Shown: positions 18,477-25,491 of the stretch, in pieces | Layout of the letters: each line of letters opens with the position of its first letter | Numbering within the stretch: position 1 is the stretch's first letter | Assembly: GCA_003963245.1 (NCBI GenBank) | Contig: RXJX01000007.1 | Span: 1 to 64,000, forward strand | DNA from: Neisseriaceae bacterium | GTDB taxonomy: Bacteria > Pseudomonadota > Gammaproteobacteria > Burkholderiales > UBA11063 | Direction of reading: 5' to 3' | Length of the DNA: 64,000 bases | Position numbers and translations under genes: made by a program | Notes under the pieces: generated by a model | What the model saw: only the letters and a program-made list of their open reading frames with translations | What the model was told of the DNA's origin: nothing | Databases searched by the model: none

Positions 18477-18848
18477 TTGCTAGTCCTTTCGTAAATTAAA
18501 ATCAGATAAATATTCTATAGATTATACCTGAAAACACCTTTTTTTTCAAGCGTTGCGTGTTATTTTATTGATGCTATCATCTGAATGTCGAGTTAGTTAG
18601 TGTAATCTTATTTAATAAAATTAAAATAGGATCATATACTGCGCTGCAGCAACGGATTATGTGTGGTGTGAAAATTATTGTGTTAGAATTTCGCTATATT
18701 AATGTTAGCGTTAACATTTAATTGGTGCAAGGTAAAAAATTATAAAAACAGCATAGTATCAAGACGAAAGCTTAGTCAAAGAACGCATTTCAAATTTGTA
18801 TACATAATACGTGAAATAACTATATTAAATCTAAAAGGAAATAGTTGA
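18477..18848. other. Divergent promoter region between the ornithine cyclodeaminase operon and the inositol operon
   Basis: 372 bases with no gene. It must hold the promoters of both operons. The clearest element is the LacI-type palindrome at 18701-18718, directly after a TATATT that could be a -10 box. AAAAGGAAATAG just before 18849 is the ribosome-binding site of the porter gene. Nothing else recognised. Confidence 0.55.
18701..18718. promoter_or_regulatory. Putative LacI-family operator
   Basis: AATGTTAGCGTTAACATT is a palindrome with one mismatched pair around a central CG, the form expected of LacI-family operators. It sits immediately downstream of a possible -10 (TATATT, 18695-18700) and about 130 bases before the inositol porter gene, a position suited to repression. 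The LacI regulator at 11243 is the natural candidate binder, but the pairing is inferred. I did not find an equal palindrome before uxaC. Confidence 0.6.
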
Positions 18849-20219
18849 ATGAATAAAATAAATCCGTATTTATTTGTTACTGTGTGTATTTCTGCAACCT
18901 GTGGTTTGCTCTTTGGTTTTGATACTTCAATCATTGCTGGAGCATCACCGTTTATCCAAAGTGAGTTTGCTGCGAGTAATTTTCAGTTGGAAATGGTTGT
19001 TAGTGCCTGCGTTCTTGGTGCGTTATTTGGTGCTTTATTGTGCGGAAAACTAAGCGATAATCTTGGTCGTAAAAAAGTATTGGTAATAACTGGATTTACC
19101 TTTATTATTGGTACCATAATTGCTGCGCTAGCTCACACAATTGAACATTTAATTATCGGTAGATTTGTTCTTGGTTTTGCGGTAGGAATGGGATCATTTG
19201 CAACACCGATGTTCATTGCTGAAATTGCTCCTGCAAGTTCTCGCGGAAAGCTAGTTTTATGGAATGGTGCTTTTCTTACTGGTGGGCAAGTGTTAGCATT
19301 CCTAGTTGATTATGCTCTGACAGAGAGTGGCAGTTGGCGCTGGATGATTTTTAGTGGTATTGTTCCTGCTTTGATTTTAACACTTGGAATGCTGATAATG
19401 CCAGAATCACCTAAGTGGTTACTTACTAAGGGCAGAGATCAATTGGCTTTAAACATTTTGCAAAAAATTCGCGGTAATAAGTCTATGGCGGAGCATGAAC
19501 TTTCATTAATCAAAAGTACATTAAATGTCAATAGAGCTAAATTCAGTGAGTTATTCAGTAAAAAATTACGCCCAGTGCTATTTATTGGCTTATTGCTTGG
19601 GATCTTCCAGCAATTTATGGGAATCAATACTGTAATGTACTATGGTCCGCATATTATGAAGCAAATTGGTTTTTCAGATTCAGCTACACAGATGTTTGGA
19701 ACCCTTGGTTTGGGGATTACTAATTTCATATTTACTGTGGTAACATTACTCTTTATTGATCGTTTGGGTCGTCGCAAATTTTTACTAATTGGTTCAATGC
19801 TTGCGGCATTGAGTTTATTTACCATGGTGTTTTTGCTTAGTGGCTCAATTAGTGGTGCTACAGCATATTTGGCGTTGTTTTGCTTGGTAACGTATATTAT
19901 TGGTTATTGTATTAGTGTAGGCTCACTATTTTGGTTAATGATATCGGAAATTTTTCCTTTGCATGCCCGTGGTACGTGTATGAGCTTTGTGGTTGCGGTA
20001 CAGTGGGGTGCCAATTTCTTAGTAGCCGCAAGTTTCCTGACAATCTTGCATGCTTTGGGTATCGCTGCAACATTTAGTATGTATGGAACAATAGCTTTAA
20101 TAGTTTTTATTTACGTTTATTTAAAAGTACCAGAGACCAAAGGTGTTTCTTTGGAGTTAATTGAATTAAACCTTGAAAAAGGTGTCCCAACGCGTTTATT
20201 GGGTCAAAAGAGCATATAA
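18849..20219 (+). CDS. MFS sugar porter, probable myo-inositol/H+ symporter
   Basis: 456 aa, 12 predicted membrane helices. Sugar-porter-family signatures: GFDTSIIAGA in helix 1, GKLSDNLGRKK in loop 2-3, the PESPKWLL motif at the end of helix 6, QQFMGINTVMYYGP in helix 7, DRLGRRKFL in loop 8-9 and VPETKG after helix 12. These signatures fit D-xylose, galactose and inositol porters alike. The gene 33 bases downstream encodes inositol oxygenase, which makes myo-inositol the best substrate guess (IolT-like). Controlled perhaps by the upstream palindrome. Confidence 0.88.
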   Translation: MNKINPYLFVTVCISATCGLLFGFDTSIIAGASPFIQSEFAASNFQLEMVVSACVLGALFGALLCGKLSDNLGRKKVLVITGFTFIIGTIIAALAHTIEHLIIGRFVLGFAVGMGSFATPMFIAEIAPASSRGKLVLWNGAFLTGGQVLAFLVDYALTESGSWRWMIFSGIVPALILTLGMLIMPESPKWLLTKGRDQLALNILQKIRGNKSMAEHELSLIKSTLNVNRAKFSELFSKKLRPVLFIGLLLGIFQQFMGINTVMYYGPHIMKQIGFSDSATQMFGTLGLGITNFIFTVVTLLFIDRLGRRKFLLIGSMLAALSLFTMVFLLSGSISGATAYLALFCLVTYIIGYCISVGSLFWLMISEIFPLHARGTCMSFVVAVQWGANFLVAASFLTILHALGIAATFSMYGTIALIVFIYVYLKVPETKGVSLELIELNLEKGVPTRLLGQKSI

Positions 20220-20252
20220 ATTATAAATTGTTTTTGCTTTAGGAGGCAAATT

Positions 20253-21236
20253 ATGGAAGCAGTTGCAACTGAACGCCGTGATGATTTTGGCGAATTACGC
20301 AATTATACTAATTCTAAATTTCAGGATCGGGTAGAACGAACTTATCGCGAGATGCATACCAATCAAACATTGGATTTCGTTATGCAGAATAAACGTAAAT
20401 ATTCACAGCTAGCGCATGGTAAGATGGATGTGTATCAAGTATTTAAACTTTTAGAGCAAGTACATGATGAAAGTGACCCAGATAACGATTTACCTCAGGT
20501 AGTACATGCCTATCAATCGGCGGAGTCAATTTTTGAGTTTGCCATGTTAAATGATACTGAGCTACGTGATGATTTAGAAATTAAAGTTCTGTTTAAGCCA
20601 ACAGTTTGGGAAGCTTTACCAGAAAAATGGCGCGATTTGTATGCCACGCACACTTTAAAATCTTTATATAGTCATATTACCGATTGGTCTTGGTTTCCTT
20701 TAGTTGGATTCATTCATGATTTGGGTAAAGTAATGTTATTACCTCAGTTTGGTAGTCTAAATCAATGGGCGGTAGTCGGTGATACTTATCCAATTGCCGC
20801 GCCATTTGCTGCTTCAAATGTATTTTATGCCAATGGTTATTACACTGAGTGTCCTGATTATAAACACTATAATATGCAAGATAATAATTCATTTGGTAAT
20901 TATCCGCGCAATTGTGGTTTCGATAAAGTCGATATGACGTGGGGTCACGATGAGTATATTTATGAGGCAATGAAACAAGGTAGCAATATCTGTGAAGAGG
21001 GTTTATATCTTTTACGCTATCATTCTTTTTATCCATGGCATACTCCGCAAAATGGAGTTATGGCATATACTGAACTAGCCTCAGATTTTGACTGGTTAAT
21101 GCTGCCATTACTGAAAGCTTTTCAAAAAGCCGATCTTTACTCTAAAACACCGGATTTACCACCACAGGATGTATTAGAAGCAAAATATCGCAAATTATTG
21201 GATTTATGGATTCCTGCTAAGCAGATTAATTGGTAG
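20253..21236 (+). CDS. myo-Inositol oxygenase (MIOX)
   Basis: 327 aa; animal MIOX is about 285. It oxidises myo-inositol with O2 to D-glucuronate at a mixed-valent di-iron site. All six expected iron ligands are present: His85 (VVHAYQ), His155 and Asp156 (FIHDLGKV), His232 (WGHDEY), His257 (RYHSFYPWH) and Asp294 (KADLYSK). QWAVVGDTYP is also kept. The extra length comes mainly from an insert at about residues 95-143. A strong AGGAGG site precedes the ATG. The product is the substrate of UxaC at 8827. MIOX is mainly known from eukaryotes and is scattered in bacteria, so transfer is possible. Confidence 0.95.
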   Translation: MEAVATERRDDFGELRNYTNSKFQDRVERTYREMHTNQTLDFVMQNKRKYSQLAHGKMDVYQVFKLLEQVHDESDPDNDLPQVVHAYQSAESIFEFAMLNDTELRDDLEIKVLFKPTVWEALPEKWRDLYATHTLKSLYSHITDWSWFPLVGFIHDLGKVMLLPQFGSLNQWAVVGDTYPIAAPFAASNVFYANGYYTECPDYKHYNMQDNNSFGNYPRNCGFDKVDMTWGHDEYIYEAMKQGSNICEEGLYLLRYHSFYPWHTPQNGVMAYTELASDFDWLMLPLLKAFQKADLYSKTPDLPPQDVLEAKYRKLLDLWIPAKQINW

Positions 21237-21257
21237 AGTGATTTTTTGACTTACTAT

Positions 21258-21292
21258 ATAAATAGCAGCGTTTTTAGGGCGCTGCTATTTAT
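21258..21292. terminator. Bidirectional terminator between MIOX and lipB genes
   Basis: ATAAATAGCAGCG and CGCTGCTATTTAT form a 13-base perfect stem with a 9-base loop. It lies 22 bases past the MIOX stop and overlaps the stop codon of the convergent lipB. Confidence 0.85.
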
Positions 21293-21902
21293 AGATATTT
21301 TGACTAAGTGCGTTAGCTAGCTTTGTAGCTTCGTCATTCATTTCTAGCGGATTCGCTATTAACTCACATAAATTTACTACCTGTAAACCAGCATAGCCAC
21401 AGGGATTAATATAACTAAACGGTGTTTTATCTAGGTTAAAGTTAAAGCTTAAGCCATGATAGCTGCAGCCCTTACGGATTTTTAATCCAAGCGAAGCAAT
21501 TTTTTTACCAGCAACATAAACTCCGGGAGCATCACGGTCGCCATTGGCTTCAATTCCTAGGCTTGCCAGATAGTTAATTACACCATTCTCAATCCGTGTA
21601 ACCAACTCACGAATAGATAATCCCAAACGCTTAATATCAATCAGCAGATAAATTATAATTTGCTGCGGCCCATGATAAGTAACTTGCCCACCACGATCGG
21701 TTCGGATAATTGGAATAGTATGATCTTTAATTAAAATATGCTCTTCTTTACCCGCAAGACCTAGAGTAAAAACCGGATCATGTTCAACTAACCATAATTC
21801 GTCAGGAGTGTCCGACGTGCGCTGTTCGGTAAATTCTTTCATTGACTGCCAGCATTGTTGATAGTCAATCTTACCAATTGATTTAATTATTACGCCAGTC
21901 AT
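21285..21902 (-). CDS. lipB: Octanoyl-[ACP]:protein octanoyltransferase
   Basis: 205 aa. It moves octanoyl from ACP to the lipoyl domains of 2-oxoacid dehydrogenases and GcvH, the first step of lipoate synthesis. Family motifs: RGGQVTYHGPQQIIIY, GVYVAGKKIASLGLKI with the catalytic Lys, SYHGLSFNFN, INPCGYAGLQV with the catalytic Cys. The start ATG overlaps the stop of the upstream ybeD gene by one base, so the two are translationally coupled. LipA is not in the window. Confidence 0.96.
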   Translation of the reverse strand: MTGVIIKSIGKIDYQQCWQSMKEFTEQRTSDTPDELWLVEHDPVFTLGLAGKEEHILIKDHTIPIIRTDRGGQVTYHGPQQIIIYLLIDIKRLGLSIRELVTRIENGVINYLASLGIEANGDRDAPGVYVAGKKIASLGLKIRKGCSYHGLSFNFNLDKTPFSYINPCGYAGLQVVNLCELIANPLEMNDEATKLANALSQNIYK

Positions 21903-22186
21903 TAGAGAGTCATTTTCACTAAACTATGTTTGTTTAAAGCTGAGTAAATTTCGTCCAATTGTGCTTTGGACTCTGCCCAAATTGTTGCAGTTAGCGCTAC
22001 ATAATTGCCTTTACTGCTAGGTTTGACGCTAATGTCACCTTCAGGATTGAAATTACTAACGTGTACTGAAATAATTGCGGTTACTTCATTAATTAGTTCC
22101 GGATCATTGAAGCCCATTATCTTGATGTGAAATGTTCCGGGTAAATTTAAAAGTTCTTCAATTTGTTGATTATTTGTATCACTCAT
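21902..22186 (-). CDS. ybeD: YbeD/DUF493 family protein
   Basis: 94 aa, small ACT-like alpha/beta protein. FHIKIMGFNDPELINEVTAI, then VKPSSKGNYVALTATIWAES and YSALNKHSLVKMTL, are typical of the DUF493 family, which sits next to lipB in most proteobacteria. The role is not established; a regulatory part in lipoate metabolism has been proposed. It overlaps scpB by 4 bases (ATGA) and lipB by 1. Confidence 0.9.
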   Translation of the reverse strand: MSDTNNQQIEELLNLPGTFHIKIMGFNDPELINEVTAIISVHVSNFNPEGDISVKPSSKGNYVALTATIWAESKAQLDEIYSALNKHSLVKMTL

Positions 22187-22770
22187 GTTGTTTCCTTTTT
22201 GCTATCATATTCTTCGATTAAATCATGTTCTGGGTTTTGCTGAAACGATTCGGTAATATTCGGTAATGGTGGTAGTTCTTCAAGCGATTGAATCGCTAGA
22301 TCATCCAGAAATTTGCTAGTAGTGGCAAGTAGTTCTGGTTTACCTGGTATTTGTTTGTGTCCAACTACCTCAATCCAACCGCGGTCAAATAAAGTTTGAA
22401 TAATGGTACTATTAATTGTTACACCACGAATATTCTCAATTTCACCACGGGTAACTGGTTGACGATAGGCGATAATTGCCAGTGTCTCCATAACTGCCCG
22501 CGAATAGCGTGCTGGTTTAGTTTGGTAGAGTTTATTCAAATAACTTTGGTATTCAGGCTTGGAGCGAAAACGGTAGCCGCTGGCGATCTTGAGTAATTCA
22601 ATTCCTCGATCAGCATAATCATCAGCAATTTCAGCTAAAATTTTTTCTAGTGAGCTACTGCTTAACTGATGGTCAAAAACTGCGGCTAATTGTTCCAAAT
22701 CAATAATATCATTAGCAGTCAATAAACATGCTTCAACTACTTTTTTTAAGTGTGAAAATTGCTCATGCAT
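22183..22770 (-). CDS. scpB: Segregation and condensation protein B
   Basis: 195 aa. Winged-helix kleisin partner of the SMC-ScpAB condensin. Hallmarks: LLTANDIIDLEQLAAVF near the N-terminus, GIELLKIASGYRFRSKPEY, and the conserved ETLAIIAYRQPVTRGEIENIRGV split over two stretches. The tail after residue 165 is acidic and variable. The gene follows scpA with a 4-base gap. Confidence 0.95.
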   Translation of the reverse strand: MHEQFSHLKKVVEACLLTANDIIDLEQLAAVFDHQLSSSSLEKILAEIADDYADRGIELLKIASGYRFRSKPEYQSYLNKLYQTKPARYSRAVMETLAIIAYRQPVTRGEIENIRGVTINSTIIQTLFDRGWIEVVGHKQIPGKPELLATTSKFLDDLAIQSLEELPPLPNITESFQQNPEHDLIEEYDSKKETT

Positions 22771-22774
22771 GGTA

Positions 22775-23506
22775 TTAGACTAACTCAACAAAAATATTTT
22801 TTTCATTATCCTGAATGATGCTAACCATTCCTTCTTTTCCCAATTCCAAAATCGCGATGAAATTTACCACAATATGCTGAGTGCCTAATTGTATCTCAAA
22901 TAAATTAAAAAAATTGGTTTTTCCTAATTCGCGGAGTGTGCGCAAGATTTGGCTCATATGTTCACGTACTGATAATTCCTGCCGTTTAATGTGATGTTCA
23001 CTTTGTGCTTTAATACTGCGCAATAGTAGGGTATGCCACGCTTTTTGCAAATCTTGAGGTTTGATTTCTGGTAATTCAGGTTCGCTTTCCTCAATTAGAA
23101 TATCAACCCACAAATAATCGCGATAAGCTTGTGGTATGGCATTAAGATTAACTGCGGCTAGTTTAATTTTTTCGTATTCAAGCAAGCGCTGAATTAATTC
23201 CTGCCGTGGATCATCACCATCGTCATCAATATCATCGCTAGCATTAGGTAATTTGGGTAACAATATCCGTGATTTAATTTCTAAAAGCACTGCTGCCATA
23301 AGTAAATATTCACCAGCTAGTTCAATATTTAAGACCTGCATCGTATTAATGTAGTTAATGTATTGATCGGTGATTTTAGTTATTGGAATTTGCAGGATAT
23401 CCAAATTTTGCTTACGAATTAGATATAGTAATAAATCCAGCGGACCTTCAAACATTTCTAAGAATACTTGTAATGCCTCAGGAGGAATATACAAATCAGT
23501 CGGCAT
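22775..23506 (-). CDS. scpA: Segregation and condensation protein A
   Basis: 243 aa kleisin subunit of the bacterial condensin. The N-terminal FEGPLDLLLYLIRKQNLDIL and ITKITDQYINYI are diagnostic, followed by EYLLMAAVLLEIKSRILLP. The C-terminal winged helix (EHMSQILRTLRELGK, VVNFIAILELGKEG) binds the SMC head. First gene of the run scpA-scpB-ybeD-lipB. Confidence 0.95.
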   Translation of the reverse strand: MPTDLYIPPEALQVFLEMFEGPLDLLLYLIRKQNLDILQIPITKITDQYINYINTMQVLNIELAGEYLLMAAVLLEIKSRILLPKLPNASDDIDDDGDDPRQELIQRLLEYEKIKLAAVNLNAIPQAYRDYLWVDILIEESEPELPEIKPQDLQKAWHTLLLRSIKAQSEHHIKRQELSVREHMSQILRTLRELGKTNFFNLFEIQLGTQHIVVNFIAILELGKEGMVSIIQDNEKNIFVELV

Positions 23507-23599
23507 ATCTGAATAGGGCAGTTGATTAACCGTGATTGTTGTATTGATTGGGGAATTTGGCTGATCTACTATTTGATTAATGATGATTATCCTGATATT

Positions 23600-23626
23600 A
23601 AGGGGTATTATGATTAAATACCCCTT
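23600..23626 (-). terminator. Hairpin terminator after the glycine-zipper gene
   Basis: AAGGGGTATT and AATACCCCTT, a 10-base perfect stem with a 7-base loop, just past the stop of the minus-strand gene at 23633. The following T-run is short (TTAATAT), so termination may be partial and may read on into scpA. Confidence 0.7.
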
Positions 23627-23632
23627 CAGATT

Positions 23633-24508
23633 TTATTGACTAGTTGTCGGTGGATTAGCTCCAGTGGCTTGCGCTGGCATAGCCATTTGTTGTAAATTCT
23701 TCATTGGTATTTTGGTTCCAATTGCTGGCGCAGTCTGAGTCACTATGTTTGCCATATTATCTTTATAAAGATACTGCACATTATAACCTGACTGGGTTTG
23801 TACTGGACGATATGCTGTTTGACATTGTGTACTTGAGCCATGTTTAGCAACATAATCTGGCTGGTTAGAGCGCTGTATTTCACGTCCGATTAGCGCTCCT
23901 CCAACACCACCAGCTACTGCACCAACGGCAGTTCCACCACCACCGCCATGAACCTGATTCCCAATTATACCACCTGCTACAGCACCTGTTGCGCCACCAA
24001 TTAAAGCACCTTCAGTACCATTTTTCTGGTTTTTAACATAGCGGGTTGTACCAACTCTATGACAATCTTGATAGGCTTGCTGGGTGGTAATATAATTCGG
24101 CGATACTGCAACAATTTGCGCCGTATCCGGAGCCTTGAAGGCAAAATATGAACCAGCGGCAACCGCTACAGCAGCGATTGCGCCTAACCCGTATAAAAGA
24201 CCTTTATTACTTTTTTCTGCGCGAGGCGGGTAATTATTTGCGCGAGTTCGGCGTGGTTGCTCATCATAATAATCGTCGTCATCATTGTAATTTCTACGAT
24301 TTTGTTGCTGTGGATTGGGTGCACGACGTTGTGGAGTCCGTTCTTCATATTCATCTTGATAATTACGGTTATTGCCACGATTGGCATTACGCGGTTGCTC
24401 ATCAAAGCTATCATTATTGTAGTTGTCGGTATTTCTTCTGCGTGTTGCTTGTTGTGGTGCTCTTCTTCGAGGCTGATTATTATTATTTGGTGGAGTATAG
24501 TCGCTCAT
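23633..24508 (-). CDS. Membrane protein with disordered N-terminus and glycine-zipper domain
   Basis: 291 aa, no signal peptide. Residues 1-100 are disordered and rich in Asn, Arg, Gln, Asp and Tyr (RRRAPQQATRRR, NYNDDDDYYDEQPRR). One membrane helix at about 103-123 (GLLYGLGAIAAVAVAAG) suggests a cytoplasmic N-terminus. Residues 166-210 are a glycine zipper like those of 17-kDa surface antigens and YMGG proteins: GALIGGATGAVAGGIIGNQV, then TAVGAVAGGVGGALIGREI. Glycine-zipper proteins often affect the envelope. Role unknown. Confidence 0.85.
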   Translation of the reverse strand: MSDYTPPNNNNQPRRRAPQQATRRRNTDNYNNDSFDEQPRNANRGNNRNYQDEYEERTPQRRAPNPQQQNRRNYNDDDDYYDEQPRRTRANNYPPRAEKSNKGLLYGLGAIAAVAVAAGSYFAFKAPDTAQIVAVSPNYITTQQAYQDCHRVGTTRYVKNQKNGTEGALIGGATGAVAGGIIGNQVHGGGGGTAVGAVAGGVGGALIGREIQRSNQPDYVAKHGSSTQCQTAYRPVQTQSGYNVQYLYKDNMANIVTQTAPAIGTKIPMKNLQQMAMPAQATGANPPTTSQ

Positions 24509-24640
24509 AAAATTCTTTCTCTTTGAGTTTTATTAAAGTTAGTATTTTAGCATAACCCTAAAATTATGCAAATGAAAATAGCTATAAAAAAATAACTTGA
24601 TAAAAGCTGTTGTTATTGAATAAATTAATTGCAAATAAGC

Positions 24641-25381
24641 TTACTTATCGTGTAATAATCCTTGCGCTGTCATTGTTGGTTTTATATTTGGAAAATAAAC
24701 ACGTTGATAGATGCTGGAGGTGTGTTTGCTCCAGTTTCCTTCTTCTGTGCGTCCGATGGTTGCTAGATAGCTTTCCATTGTGGCATCATAATCCTTGATA
24801 TTGGCAACTAATTTACTTGAGTCATATTTTTCATAATGTGCAAAAGTTGCTTGTGGTAAACGCGGTTTTTGTTTTGAACTATCTGCTGGATAACCAATAC
24901 ATAAACCATTTACTGGGAAAGTATATTTGGGTAATCCCAATAACTCAATTACTTCCTCGGCGTGTAAACGAATTCCACCAATTGGCACTATTCCTAAGCC
25001 TATGCTTTCAGCCGCAACAATCACCCCACCCATAGCAATCCCGCAATCTAAAATTCCAACTAGTCCACCCTCAGCGCTTTCATGAATAACTTGGGTACGT
25101 TCATTAATTTCCGCAGCTAGAGAAGTTTTGTAAAAATCAGCGACAAAAAGAATAAATACTGGTGCAGCAGCTACCCACGGTTGACCTCCACATAATTCTG
25201 CCAATTTGCTGCGAGTTGCTTTATCACGAACGATAACCAGAGAAACTTGCTGACCATTAATTGAAGTTGGCATTGCTTGTGCAGCATCAATAATTGCCTG
25301 AAGAGCCTCTGCAGGTATGTCTTTATCTAAAAAGTTACGGATTGAGCGATGGTTTTTAATAACTTGGATAGTTGAGTTCAT
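24641..25381 (-). CDS. NADPH-dependent FMN oxidoreductase / nitroreductase (NfsA-like)
   Basis: About 246 aa from the chosen ATG at 25381; an upstream in-frame ATG at 25411 would add ten unlikely residues, and AGGACA fits the inner start. Nitroreductase fold with FMN-binding motifs HRSIRNF, AMPTSINGQQVSLVIVRD, SIGLGIVPIGGIR and GLPKYTFPVNGLCIGYP, and the C-terminal extension of the NfsA/NfrA/FRP group. It reduces flavin, quinone or nitro compounds using NADPH; the physiological substrate is unknown. It stands alone, 80 bases from comEC. Confidence 0.88.
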   Translation of the reverse strand: MNSTIQVIKNHRSIRNFLDKDIPAEALQAIIDAAQAMPTSINGQQVSLVIVRDKATRSKLAELCGGQPWVAAAPVFILFVADFYKTSLAAEINERTQVIHESAEGGLVGILDCGIAMGGVIVAAESIGLGIVPIGGIRLHAEEVIELLGLPKYTFPVNGLCIGYPADSSKQKPRLPQATFAHYEKYDSSKLVANIKDYDATMESYLATIGRTEEGNWSKHTSSIYQRVYFPNIKPTMTAQGLLHDK

Positions 25382-25491
25382 TAATTGTGTCCTATGGGGT
25401 TTTTCAATCATGTATTATAACTAAATAGCAACTCAAATGACAAATGCCCTAAAGAGATAGGATTTGTACATCATAAACCTACAGTAGGCTT

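Noticed and set aside
20710..21036. 108-codon minus-strand frame inside the MIOX gene
   Set aside because: MIOX is certain from its iron ligands; the antisense frame has abnormal His/Tyr-rich composition.
24148..24526. Overlapping frames of 89 and 120 codons on the plus strand, and a 76-codon frame on the minus strand
   Set aside because: They are shadows of the Asn/Arg/Tyr-rich repeat-like part of the glycine-zipper gene; composition is low-complexity and no ribosome-binding site or family is seen.
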